Origin: an uncultured Clostridia bacterium
GTDB taxonomy: Bacteria > Bacillota > Clostridia > Christensenellales > Borkfalkiaceae
Reading direction: 5' to 3'
Length of the DNA stretch: 19,858 nt
Assembly: GCA_944369635.1 (NCBI GenBank)
Contig: CALVXL010000032.1
Coordinates: 1 to 19,858 of the forward strand
Positions 9,001 through 16,779 of this stretch are shown here, piece after piece (the stretch's first letter is position 1; each line of letters starts with the position of its first letter). Position numbers and translations under genes: made by a program. Below the pieces are notes generated by a model. The model saw nothing but the letters and a program-made list of their open reading frames with translations, ran no database searches and was not told the DNA's origin.

Positions 9001-10361
9001 TTATCGGCAGCGGTGGCGCGCACCGTATAGATTCCCGCTTGGGTAAAGGTGATCTTGCCTTCTTCGGGCACGAGCGTTTCTCCCAGCGGCGAGAGGTATT
9101 CGATTTCAAACGCGGCAGCGGTTTCCGTCGCGCTGGCGGCGGTAACTTCGCTGACGTCCGCCTGCGCGTTCAGCGCATATTCCGTTTCGAGAGAAGAAAC
9201 GTCGATTTCGATATCGCTCAGTTCCTTGACGACGTAAATGTCGCGGATATATAGTTTGAAGTCGCCCATGACTTTATCGGGCGTATATTCTGCCTCGTTG
9301 CCCACGTAGATGAACAAAATATTGCCGGCGGCGATATCGTCGTAAGCGGCGACAAACAGATCGAGATCGAGCTCGAAATCCGTCCAGGTATTCGCCGCCA
9401 CGTTGCCGAGATTCGTCTGCACGTGCTTGCCCGTATCTTCATTGGTCGCCCACTGATGAAAAAGCGTTCTCGCCCCGCTGTATTCGAGATAAACGCGCAT
9501 GACGAGTTTATTGTAACCTTCTTCCTGCAACGATTCAACTTCTTCCTTGGAAATGCGCGGAATCAGGCTCAATCCGGGATATTTATCGAGAGTGTCTTCC
9601 GTATTTTCCGTCACGCTGGAAACGTAAAAAGCGTTTACTCCGCCCGCTTCCGCATAGCCGCTCTTCAACGTGTTGCCGTAATTCGAAACGGCGCTGACGC
9701 TCGCTCCCGCAAGCTCGCTCGCCTCAAAGTCCTCGATCTCCCCTTTTGCCGCGGCGTTTCTCACGACAAATTCGCGCACGGCTTCTTCGCTGACGTTTCC
9801 GGCAGAGTCGGTCGCCGTGGCGACGATTTTATATGCGCCTTCTTCCTCCACCGTAAACGCGGCGGTCACCGAAGCGATGATCTGCGTTTCGCCTTTATAA
9901 AGCGAAAGCGTTGCGGTGAGGTTTGTATCGTAATTATCGCGCACTTCTGCGGAAGGCGGTTCGATCTCTTCCCCTACGATATAATATTTTTTCATTTCGC
10001 CGAGGGACACATACGGATGATCGGTATCGCTCACCTTGACGACAGTCGTCTTCGTTTCGCTGCGCTTTTCGCTGACGTCTACGGTATATGTGATGAGATA
10101 ATCCGTCATTTTATTCGCCGTGAATTTCCCGCCGATCACGGTAACGGCTTCGCCGCCGTTCGTGACGGTGTAATTCACGGAATAAATTTTACCGTCCTTG
10201 TCCTTGACGTTATAGACGGGCACGGTGTAATCTGCGCCGTAAGAAACCGAATCTTCTTCGATCACGTCGAAGCCGATGAGTTCGATCTTCGTTGCGCAAC
10301 CGTACGCAAATCCCAGCGAGATTGCCAGAACGGCGAACAATGCACACAGTTTTTTTACCAT
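6039..10361 (-). CDS. Giant modular lipoprotein with triplicated beta-sandwich module
   Basis: Extracellular lipoprotein of 1440 residues, function not recognised. After the signal peptide (SLGFAYGC, Cys22) come two Ig-like domains to about 205 (including ATATDSAGNVSEEA), a beta-sandwich module D1 (209-379), an Ig-like domain, and a helical linker (471-524) with the AAYATLTDEEKNQV motif common in Gram-positive surface proteins. Module M1 (531-695), another Ig-like domain and helical linker (789-840), M2 (851-1014), an Ig-like domain, M3 (1108-1280) and D2 (1287-1440) follow. The M copies share RPVTYxLxYDGxYI, NITDLSKLTINF and FYVNISNVYG. No catalytic motif or sortase signal is seen. Its neighbours suggest a glycan-capture role (inference). 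An ATG at 10379 overlaps the upstream stop (ATGA) but has no ribosome site; AAGGAG at 10369-10374 favours the ATG at 10361. Confidence 0.88.
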   Translation of the reverse strand: MVKKLCALFAVLAISLGFAYGCATKIELIGFDVIEEDSVSYGADYTVPVYNVKDKDGKIYSVNYTVTNGGEAVTVIGGKFTANKMTDYLITYTVDVSEKRSETKTTVVKVSDTDHPYVSLGEMKKYYIVGEEIEPPSAEVRDNYDTNLTATLSLYKGETQIIASVTAAFTVEEEGAYKIVATATDSAGNVSEEAVREFVVRNAAAKGEIEDFEASELAGASVSAVSNYGNTLKSGYAEAGGVNAFYVSSVTENTEDTLDKYPGLSLIPRISKEEVESLQEEGYNKLVMRVYLEYSGARTLFHQWATNEDTGKHVQTNLGNVAANTWTDFELDLDLFVAAYDDIAAGNILFIYVGNEAEYTPDKVMGDFKLYIRDIYVVKELSDIEIDVSSLETEYALNAQADVSEVTAASATETAAAFEIEYLSPLGETLVPEEGKITFTQAGIYTVRATAADKSLRGVAESEITVKASVADVNAAITEINAAADKTTAEIIEKAALLKAAYATLTDEEKNQVDTFDYILAVTLEEESENVFYQFDSAVGREQVEIAYNLDVAADTKNGITLDTSVKYGDEKASTKIEFTDVPVEWFSPYTLKLSVPSHADLSAYGYLKFRLKGYTYKADRPVTYYLQYDGKYIENTNTPVSLTGEWQEVVISLENITDLSKLTINFCTLNNGNAFGSVWNESGRFYVNISNVYGVVKPELVLNSEFVQKETYTVNETVDFSKFTVTANNYPDLTFKYTLTDNSGASQDLPASYTFTESGVYTVKAEITGEDLIMGEIIVSFTVRKTLEEVQAAIAALDDIADKTSEEFASAVAEIRKDFAYLSDDEKAEIDQLAMYAKLNNVTIADDGKLFYFDTALGKDQITTAINVNEALETKDGISLDTTVKYGEEAASLKIEFTDSASAWFGPYIVNLTLPAHSDISEYNYLVFRARGYSRYENRPVTLFIQYDGKYIAGTNPPIVLNDGWTEFRIPTENITDFSKLQIKFNSMNNNDKWGSVSNTEGDFYVNLSCVYGIFSVLDDIELSSDFAAKNVYNEGETLDLSAFAVSSEKAPDAVFEYTLVQPDGSEIEMPESVLLQVGAYQVKATYAGDAYEGVFTFNVFVNSKDTLFAFNTDSGKGQISTAFIAGDAGETALTEKNYIVVDNTSYYGAEGASTKIGFDDVNGGAETWCCPFTVKFTNADTENLAAYDYIVFRLKGYSYNASRPVTYTLKYDGAYINNTNTPVVLTTGEWTEIVIPMNGIDDLSKLTLNFYTKNGENYFGSIWNSSARFYVNISNVYGCALPENGFAVVDAAGTFVNSAAYGSDKVVKSYVEDFNGKPAWKTVTDPDAGCSVNSYKWPSVNFTNCLFTTDALTAKKEEGFTKIVVPLYIESSSATTKDLCWDTDLVIDTVNCNEWVNVEISIDEVISRYSTIGTYFFYVENSASADYITYYVSDAYFA
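6522..8771 (-). repeat. Three copies of a ~170-residue module in the giant lipoprotein
   Basis: Protein-level repeats M1 (8277-8771), M2 (7320-7811) and M3 (6522-7040). Each runs from an FDxxxGxxQI-type strand through SVKYGxExASxKIxFxD, a WFxPYxxxL strand, YxYxxFRxxGY, RPVT, YDGxYI, a TP/PP-VVL strand, SKLxxxF and a final FYVNxSxVYG. Spacing differs because M1-M2 contains an Ig-like plus a helical segment while M2-M3 contains only the Ig-like segment. This points to domain duplication, not recent DNA repeats. Confidence 0.85.
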
Positions 10362-10368
10362 CATTTTT

Positions 10369-10374
10369 CTCCTT
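10369..10374 (-). promoter_or_regulatory. Ribosome-binding site deciding the giant lipoprotein start
   Basis: AAGGAG on the minus strand lies seven bases before the ATG at 10361 and four before the adjacent ATG at 10364. It falls inside the codons that would follow the ATG at 10379, which itself has only an A-run upstream. The stop of the upstream gene is at 10376-10378, so ribosomes finishing that gene end on top of this site. Confidence 0.75.
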
Positions 10375-10375
10375 T

Positions 10376-11536
10376 TCATTTTTTTAAATCGCGGACGATA
10401 TGCGCGCCTCCGGGCGGCAGCCAGACGTGGTATTCGTTCTGTTCCTCATCGCGTATCCAGAACAGTTCCGGATACTTCTGATCTGCATTGACCACGAGGT
10501 ATTTTTCCCCGTACTTGCCCGAAAATTCGGTCAGGATCCCGTTCATGCCGTGGTCGGAACGGACGAAATACTTTGCGTCTTTTTCGCCGAGAAGCGGCGT
10601 ATTGCCGTAATTTTTACCGATATGCCAAACGCGCGAAAATGCATAGCCGTCAAGCTCGTTCAGGACTTTATCCTTAAAAAGCCGCGTCTGCCGCGCGATA
10701 TAACCGAAAACTTCGTTTTTCTTCCCGTAAAGATCCACGGGGTAAGTATAATAATCGTCCGCCAGCCTGTGCTGGTGAATGAAAAACCACTGTATCCCCT
10801 CCGCTCCGTGCGCGAAAGCGGTGTGTATCTGCCAGCGCACGTCGTCTTCCGTCGGCGTACGGAACATCCAGTGCCCCACGGCGGCAAGCGACGTGATGTA
10901 GGGCAATCCGCATTCCAAAGCCACGCCTTTGAAAAAGTTGAGGTCGCGGAAATACTTATCGATTCCCGCTTCTAAAAATCCCGCTTCGTATTCCTTTGCG
11001 TGCAGCTGAGAATACCTGTCGTTCGCCATATAATCGAGCCCGTTTTTGGCAAAAGCCTTCAATGCTTTTGCATGCTCGAGCGGCGTTTGGAACGCGCGGT
11101 CGATCGCGTCGTTACGGCTGAAATTGACAAATCCAACTTTATCCGTCACGCTTTTATAAATTCTCAGCGCCTCGCCCATGGCGGCAAAATCTTCTTTCGG
11201 CGGCTCGTCGCCGACGTAAAATCCGCGCACGGCGTCGCTTTTGCCGAAATCTTTAAGCGCGTTCTTCACCGCCGCGCGGTAAGCTTCCTCGCCCGCGGAA
11301 ACGTAGTTCGTCCAGAACACGCGCTTATCGAACACGATGAGCTCCATGCCGCACTTTTCGCAAGCGCCGATCAGTTGCCGAAGAAACGCGCGGCTCTTTT
11401 CGTTCCCCTCCTCGAAGTAGGGAGAGAATCCCAGCGTTATGCCGAGTTCCCTCCACTCGTCCGCGAGGTTTTGCGCGGCGGCATAATATTTATCCGCCGC
11501 CATATAGTTCCATAAGGAAAATTCGAATTTCTTCAT
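10376..11536 (-). CDS. Putative cytoplasmic glycoside-hydrolase-like TIM-barrel protein
   Basis: Protein of 386 residues without a signal peptide. The pattern of strands with aromatic and acidic ends suggests a (beta/alpha)8 barrel: FEFSLWNY at the start, VRGFYVGDEPPKEDF at 103-117 with a DEP motif typical of catalytic-acid loops in several barrel glycosidases, FVNFSRNDA, YITSLAAVGHWMF near 213-225, and EGIQWFFIHQHR at 246-257 as a late strand. A small beta domain follows (about 300-386), ending in PGGAHIVRDL, which resembles C-terminal domains of barrel glycosidases. No family can be assigned by eye; GH42-like or DUF4091-like barrels are possible. It would act on imported oligosaccharide. 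Its ATG shares one base with the stop of the preceding gene (TAATG) and there is no clear ribosome site, so it probably depends on translational coupling. Confidence 0.72.
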   Translation of the reverse strand: MKKFEFSLWNYMAADKYYAAAQNLADEWRELGITLGFSPYFEEGNEKSRAFLRQLIGACEKCGMELIVFDKRVFWTNYVSAGEEAYRAAVKNALKDFGKSDAVRGFYVGDEPPKEDFAAMGEALRIYKSVTDKVGFVNFSRNDAIDRAFQTPLEHAKALKAFAKNGLDYMANDRYSQLHAKEYEAGFLEAGIDKYFRDLNFFKGVALECGLPYITSLAAVGHWMFRTPTEDDVRWQIHTAFAHGAEGIQWFFIHQHRLADDYYTYPVDLYGKKNEVFGYIARQTRLFKDKVLNELDGYAFSRVWHIGKNYGNTPLLGEKDAKYFVRSDHGMNGILTEFSGKYGEKYLVVNADQKYPELFWIRDEEQNEYHVWLPPGGAHIVRDLKK

Positions 11537-12705
11537 TATTTTATTACAAATTCGTCAAAGTACAGGACGCGGTCTTCGAGCAGGCTGTTGATTTCCCAGT
11601 TAATGTAGATTTCGCCCGCGACCTTGGTAGTCGTGGCCGAAGCGCCGCCCGAAAGCTCGGACATGGGAATGGATACCGTGCTCCACTGCCCCGCAGGCAC
11701 GTAAATGTCGGTCTTTTTATAATAACGCGAGCCGTCCTGCGTGAAAAACTCTATAAACAATCTTTGCTGGGAAGTCCCCGCGTTGTAAACTTCAAAAGTA
11801 AACGACTTGTCATCGGGATAGTCGCCCAGTCCCGTCTGCGCCACGTATGCCGCCGCGAAACTGAAGCCCGTGTAGGTATAATCGGCGTTATCGTACGCGC
11901 CGTGGTTGCCCGGCATAAACACTTTCAGCGACTTGCCCTTTTTGGAATAGCGCATATCCGAATTGATGGTGAGCGTGGGCTGAATATCGGGATTTGCCGT
12001 GTTCGCGATGAGAATGTATTCCTGGAAAATCTTATCGAAGGAACAGATCTCGTTTTCGTCGAGCGTCATGTCGATGGGCACGTAAGCCGCTTCCGTTTTG
12101 TAAAGCAGGATATCGTCCATATAAAGGGTGGGCGCATCCGCTTCCTTTTCGGGACGATCGAAGGTGTATACCACGCCCTTGCAGTCGGCGATATCGTACG
12201 CGATGTCGAGGATCTGCGGCTCTACGTTATAAACGACCGAGTTCCAGCCGGGCGCGAGTTCGTACTCCTGTTCGCCCGCAAGATAACCTTGGAAAAACTG
12301 CAGGCTGATCACCATATGCACGTTTTCGGAGGAAGCGTTATAGATTTCCGTACTGATCATTGTGAGCTGCGAAATATCGGAATTATTATTCCCGCTGAAG
12401 AGCACGTTCATCGGTTGTTTGAGCGCGGGGTCGTAATCGCCCGCCTCGGAAGAACAACCGCTCGGCACGATTTTGAGCGAACCTTCTCCCCGCTTTACGT
12501 ACTGCGGATCGGTGTTGAGCTGAGCCGTACCGAAGAAGTTGAGCAAAATCAACGGTTCCACACCCGTCTTGTAGTCCTCAAAATCGTTGAGAACCACCGT
12601 TCCGGGAGGAACGTCGTCGGAGCCGTCGTTACTTTTTTTCCATTGACATGCGGACAGTGAAAAGAGCATTGCCGCCGCAAGCGCAAGGGCTAATATTTTT
12701 TTCAT
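11536..12705 (-). CDS. Lipoprotein with two tandem carbohydrate-binding-like modules
   Basis: A 389-residue secreted lipoprotein (signal peptide ending LSAC, Cys20) made almost wholly of two related beta-sandwich modules, about 38-203 and 221-389. Matching segments are GEGSLKIVPSG / KGKSLKVFMPG, EIYNASSENVHMVISLQFF / EVYNAGTSQQRLFIEFF, APGWNSVVYNV / PAGQWSTVSIPM and TLYMDDILLYK / VLYFDEFVIK. Such folds usually bind carbohydrate; no catalytic residues are recognisable, so it is probably a non-catalytic surface glycan-binding protein. It is preceded by AAGGAGGAGAAC, whose AAGG overlaps the stop codon of the GH123-type gene ten bases upstream, and is followed by an overlapping gene. Binding specificity cannot be read from the sequence. 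Confidence 0.8.
   Translation of the reverse strand: MKKILALALAAAMLFSLSACQWKKSNDGSDDVPPGTVVLNDFEDYKTGVEPLILLNFFGTAQLNTDPQYVKRGEGSLKIVPSGCSSEAGDYDPALKQPMNVLFSGNNNSDISQLTMISTEIYNASSENVHMVISLQFFQGYLAGEQEYELAPGWNSVVYNVEPQILDIAYDIADCKGVVYTFDRPEKEADAPTLYMDDILLYKTEAAYVPIDMTLDENEICSFDKIFQEYILIANTANPDIQPTLTINSDMRYSKKGKSLKVFMPGNHGAYDNADYTYTGFSFAAAYVAQTGLGDYPDDKSFTFEVYNAGTSQQRLFIEFFTQDGSRYYKKTDIYVPAGQWSTVSIPMSELSGGASATTTKVAGEIYINWEINSLLEDRVLYFDEFVIK
11539..12594 (-). repeat. Internal duplication in the two-module lipoprotein gene
   Basis: Module 1 is encoded at 12097-12594 and module 2 at 11539-12045. They align along their whole length at low protein identity, with the same order of strands and aromatic positions. 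They also resemble in outline the D1 and D2 modules of the giant lipoprotein encoded downstream. Confidence 0.65.
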
Positions 12706-12715
12706 GTTCTCCTCC

Positions 12716-15136
12716 TTACCTGACTACGATTTCCACAAAGGAAAGCGTTCTCGCCGTGTCGTCGCCGAATCCGCCGAGTTCCGCATCGAGCTGCGCAAGC
12801 GCGCCGAGCGATCCCCAGTTCAGCGAGATCATGGGCACGGAAAGTTCGTTGAGTCCGACGTCCAGCGTGGTGCTGAGCACGGGTACGGACAGTCCGCTCG
12901 TTCCCGTAACATAAAGTTCGATATCCGCGCGGGTATCGCTGTATACCGCAATCGTCACACGTTCGGTATCCTTGCCGATCGCCGAAGTCAGACCGCCTTT
13001 CAGCGCAAAGGTCTGCTTTTTAGCCGAGGCCGCCGCAAGCGTGAGTTTTGCCACCGCTTCATCGGAAACGGTATCCGCCGCCACGCTGTCGCCCTGGGCG
13101 GGAATGATGATCGTAAGCAGATCTTCCGCATCGAACACCGTTGTGCTCGCCCCGAAGGAAACGACCACTTCGTATCCGCTGCAGGAAACTTTTACATCGT
13201 TCTGCGCGCCGACGAGCGGTTTTTCCACCGTGACGATCTTGCCGCCCGCAACCGCCGTTTCGCCTTTTTTCTCACCCGTGATTTCGATTTCCGTATTGTC
13301 GGGAACAAAAATCTTCATCACGGCGACGTTGTCTTGCACCTGCGCGTCGGTAACCAGCACGCCGGTCTTTTCTTCCATGACCAGCATGTCGAGCAGGCTT
13401 TCGCGTACGGCTTCATATTCCGCTTCGCTCGTGCCTACCTTCGTACCTTCAAACAGCCGTTCGTACAAGAATTCCATAACACCTGCAAAATTCGTTTCGA
13501 TGCCGGCCTCGCTCTTTTCGTTATAAGCTTCTTCCAACGCGTAGAGCATATCGTATTCTTCCAGTCCGTCGCGGATCTGATCCAGGCGGATCGTTCCCAC
13601 GGGACCGTAAATTCCGTACGGCGCGCCGGGATACACCAAAAAGCCGTCGCCGTTGGTTTCGGGGAAACGCATCGCCGTGGAATAACAATCCTGCAGTGCG
13701 TTATAAACGACTTTGTTGTTTTCGTTCACCTTTTCGAGGTAGAACGTGGCGGACCAGTAAAGGTTGCCCGTGACGCCGTTGGCATACTGCATCCAGGAAT
13801 AGACGACGGGGCTGTAGCCGTTGTCGTCGATATGATAAGTGGGATACGGATTTTTCGGTATCCCCGCAGAATACCACCATTTTTCCTCGTTGAGGGTCAC
13901 TTTATATTCGCCGTCGCCGTAAACATAAACTTCCTGATAATTTTCGCGGCTCGATTTGCTGTTGTATTTGTCGAGCAGCGGGCAATACGTAAATCCTACG
14001 GTAAACGAAGGACTGTACGTCGTGACCATCAGCTGGTTGATATCCAGCATCTGGGCGATAAGCTCGCTTTTGAAATCTTCCGAGCAGTTCAGCGAAGTAG
14101 CCCATTTTTCCGCAATGGAAATGTGCAGATCGTAAATCTTTTTGTAAAAAGCATTGGCTTTTTCGATGTCCGAAGCTTTGGTAATTTCATCGTACATCGC
14201 AAAATACGTAGAAGCTTTTTCAAAGTAATTGACGTTGTCCTCTATGCTCGCCTGCGCGATGGCGTCGAGGAGATTTTCATACAGTTCATAATCGATGCCC
14301 GAACCGCCGAAACTGCTGTCGTATGCCGAAACGTAAGGCAAAATATAGTTGGAGCACTTCGGATCCGTCGCATATTTTCTCAGCTGCGCGATAAAGCCTT
14401 CTATATCGGTCATCGCCGAGGGCATATAACGCGCCGAAATCCTGTGATCTAAGAGATATTCGTAATACGCCGCATACATATCGTAACTTGCGTCCTTTTC
14501 CGCCGAAACGATGCCGCCTTCGTTCCAGTATCTGTGGATACCGAAGGAACTGCGGGAATGCACTTCGTCGGAAAGCATATAGTCCAGAATCTCCACGCTG
14601 ACGGGCACTTCGACGCTGCTGCCGTCCGCCTTGAGCGTGAACGAACCGCTGTAAACGCCGGCTTTCTGTCCGGCGGGAACGCTGCAGGAAAACCATATTC
14701 CCTGATTTTGCCCTTCCGCTACGGTGTTTTCGCCGTATTCGACAGCCGTATCGAAGGGAAGAATGGCGTCGGGATACCAACCGCTTTCAAAATAATTGGT
14801 GGTCGTGCGCGTAACCTGTATATATTTTTGATTATATACGGAGAAATTATCCTTGGAAAATACTTCCCCGTCTTCGTTTGTGAGATCGGAAAGCTCCACT
14901 TCGTAAGATTTCACCGCCTTGTTTGCGGTAATGATGATCTGCGCGCTTTCGTACTCGTTTTTCACTGCGGAAAAGGAGAGTTTTGCGGGAAGCGTTTCGG
15001 TATACGTCTTATCGCGCAGCACCTTGACGGTGTCATACGTCGTCCAGACGGAAATATCCGCCTCCCCTTTTTCCTTGCAGGATACCGCGCTCAATGCCAG
15101 CGCGAGAGATAATACGATGATCAGTATCTTTTTCAT
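12716..15136 (-). CDS. GH123/DUF4091-type glycoside hydrolase lipoprotein
   Basis: Secreted lipoprotein of 806 residues (lipobox AVSC, Cys20). Residues about 28-185 form an N-terminal beta-sandwich, including SFSAVKNEYESAQIIITAN. The catalytic barrel follows to about 590 and carries the DUF4091/GH123 hallmarks: KWWYSAGIPKNPYPTYHID (419-437), NGDGFLVYPG (495-504) and GPVGTIRLDQIRDGLEEYDM (511-530). An Asp-Glu pair at 316-317 (FAMYDEITKA) lies where GH123 enzymes keep the pair used in substrate-assisted hydrolysis of beta-N-acetylgalactosaminides, so it may be active; the substrate is inferred from the family only. About 215 further residues of beta-rich sequence follow, making it longer than a minimal GH123 protein. 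AAGGTGG overlaps the stop of the binding-protein gene and sets the start. Confidence 0.87.
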   Translation of the reverse strand: MKKILIIVLSLALALSAVSCKEKGEADISVWTTYDTVKVLRDKTYTETLPAKLSFSAVKNEYESAQIIITANKAVKSYEVELSDLTNEDGEVFSKDNFSVYNQKYIQVTRTTTNYFESGWYPDAILPFDTAVEYGENTVAEGQNQGIWFSCSVPAGQKAGVYSGSFTLKADGSSVEVPVSVEILDYMLSDEVHSRSSFGIHRYWNEGGIVSAEKDASYDMYAAYYEYLLDHRISARYMPSAMTDIEGFIAQLRKYATDPKCSNYILPYVSAYDSSFGGSGIDYELYENLLDAIAQASIEDNVNYFEKASTYFAMYDEITKASDIEKANAFYKKIYDLHISIAEKWATSLNCSEDFKSELIAQMLDINQLMVTTYSPSFTVGFTYCPLLDKYNSKSSRENYQEVYVYGDGEYKVTLNEEKWWYSAGIPKNPYPTYHIDDNGYSPVVYSWMQYANGVTGNLYWSATFYLEKVNENNKVVYNALQDCYSTAMRFPETNGDGFLVYPGAPYGIYGPVGTIRLDQIRDGLEEYDMLYALEEAYNEKSEAGIETNFAGVMEFLYERLFEGTKVGTSEAEYEAVRESLLDMLVMEEKTGVLVTDAQVQDNVAVMKIFVPDNTEIEITGEKKGETAVAGGKIVTVEKPLVGAQNDVKVSCSGYEVVVSFGASTTVFDAEDLLTIIIPAQGDSVAADTVSDEAVAKLTLAAASAKKQTFALKGGLTSAIGKDTERVTIAVYSDTRADIELYVTGTSGLSVPVLSTTLDVGLNELSVPMISLNWGSLGALAQLDAELGGFGDDTARTLSFVEIVVR

Positions 15137-15145
15137 ATTCCCACC

Positions 15146-16744
15146 TTATTTCAATCCCATATTTTCGAGAACGCTGTCCCACCTGTCCGCGGTCCAGTAA
15201 GCGATCTCGTCGTCGTAGATCTGCTGCGCGGTCTTCTGATAGCTCGAATTTTTCACCGTCATCAGGCTTTCCACGCTGGTACGGTCGCCCGTGAAACGGG
15301 AAATACCGCCGTAATATACCGCCGCGTAAGTATTTTCGTTCATCATAAAGATCGCGTCGCTCTGCATATCCAACCTGTCTTTCTGAATGTCCGGCAAAGA
15401 AGCATACAGTTCGGGCGCCTTTTCTTCCACGTCGTATTTGAACGGCATGCTCGCGCCGTTCGTCGCTTCGATAAAGAGATAATTCGCCCTGTCCGTGGCA
15501 AGGTAAAGAAGGAAATCTTTCGCAAGTTCTTTTGCCGTCGCGTAAGCGGGTACAAACGCATTGTGGTTGCCTACGGGCAACACCAGCTTGCGCGCTTCGT
15601 AGATCTTGGCGAAATCATTTTCGGATACGGCGGAGGCGAGTTCTTCGGGCAGATCTTCCTTCTTCGTCGCGCCGCTATCGATCGCGTCGATGATGGCGGA
15701 AAGCGTTTCGTCGCTCATATCCTTATTTTCCAGTTTTTCGGTAATGCTGCTGATCACGGGCGTCTTCATAAAGGTGAACACGTCCGTAACGTTATCTTCC
15801 TCTTTAGTCTTGCTCATTTCCGTTTCGAACCAGTCGCCGTTGGGCATCATCAGTCCTTCGCCGATGAGGAATTTTGCCTGCGCCTGCGTAAAGACCAGCG
15901 TATTTACGTTTTCATGAATGAAATCCGTGGGATAGTAGATGAGCGACTGAATCACTTCGAGAGAACGCAGTCTGCCCGTCTGACGGAACACGTCGCGCGA
16001 CATGGTCTTTTTGCCGTTCTCTTCCACGATGCCCTGATAGAAGTTCGCGTAATTTTCCGCGCCCTCGTACTGCGCCCACCACAAAAGGAACATCATGCAC
16101 GTCCAGTAATTTTCTTTGGAGGAAAACACGAACGGGGTTTCGCCTTTCGCCACGATCTGCTCGCAGACTTTGTAAAGGTCGACTGTGGTGTTGGGCACTT
16201 CTATTCCCAATCTTTCGAAAGCGGATTTGTTATACAGCATGCCCTGCATGCCCGCCACCCACGGCACGGCATAGTAAGTGGTGGTGCCGTCAAGCCGCGT
16301 GAAGGTGCTCATCTTCAGAAAGTTGTCGTCCAGTTTTTCCTCAAACGTCACGTCCTCCCCCGGTACCTGCGTAGCATAGAGATCGGACAGATCTTCAAAA
16401 TACGGTTTGCCGCCGCTGTATGTACTTTCATATTTGTCCGCCGCGGTGGTGATGGAGAAGAACAGATCGACGGTATTCGTTTCACCCTGCAGGATCTTGT
16501 CGAGCGCCTGCGTTCTGCTGGTGTTGGAGGAAACGTCGTATTTGAAATTCGGATACTTTTGCTGAATTTCCGGCTGCGAACCGAAATCATCGAGCAAATC
16601 GTAGATCCATTCGTAACCGTACCCGAAATTCGCCACGTAGATTTCCAGCGAATTGTCGTCGTTGCTGAATCTCTTCTTGCAGCCGCTCAACATACCGCAC
16701 GCCGCCATCAGCGCCGCAAGAAAAATGACAACCAGTTTTTTCAT
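15146..16744 (-). CDS. Sugar ABC transporter substrate-binding lipoprotein
   Basis: Extracellular binding protein of 532 residues, anchored through the lipobox LSGC (Cys22). The family-1 solute-binding pattern is seen in the early strand SLEIYVANFGYG, a middle YYAVPWVAGMQGMLYNKSAF (hinge-region strand with the usual Tyr-Asn-Lys), VFSSKENYWTCMMFLLWWAQ and a late PVGNHNAFVPAYATAKELA followed by AKDFLLYLAT. It is longer than the common 400-450. It captures the sugar for the two permeases encoded just upstream. AAGGAG lies about seven bases before the ATG, and the gene follows the second permease after 35 bases. Ligand unknown; the neighbouring GH123-type gene suggests an amino-sugar oligosaccharide at most. 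Confidence 0.92.
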   Translation of the reverse strand: MKKLVVIFLAALMAACGMLSGCKKRFSNDDNSLEIYVANFGYGYEWIYDLLDDFGSQPEIQQKYPNFKYDVSSNTSRTQALDKILQGETNTVDLFFSITTAADKYESTYSGGKPYFEDLSDLYATQVPGEDVTFEEKLDDNFLKMSTFTRLDGTTTYYAVPWVAGMQGMLYNKSAFERLGIEVPNTTVDLYKVCEQIVAKGETPFVFSSKENYWTCMMFLLWWAQYEGAENYANFYQGIVEENGKKTMSRDVFRQTGRLRSLEVIQSLIYYPTDFIHENVNTLVFTQAQAKFLIGEGLMMPNGDWFETEMSKTKEEDNVTDVFTFMKTPVISSITEKLENKDMSDETLSAIIDAIDSGATKKEDLPEELASAVSENDFAKIYEARKLVLPVGNHNAFVPAYATAKELAKDFLLYLATDRANYLFIEATNGASMPFKYDVEEKAPELYASLPDIQKDRLDMQSDAIFMMNENTYAAVYYGGISRFTGDRTSVESLMTVKNSSYQKTAQQIYDDEIAYWTADRWDSVLENMGLK

Positions 16745-16779
16745 ATTTTCACTCCTTATGATAAGATTTGTTTATGTGA

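Noticed and set aside
12704..14452. Plus-strand open frame of 582 codons opposite the GH123-type gene
   Set aside because: Antisense shadow caused by codon bias: rich in Arg, His and Phe, no recognisable motif; the minus strand has the lipobox and GH123 signatures.
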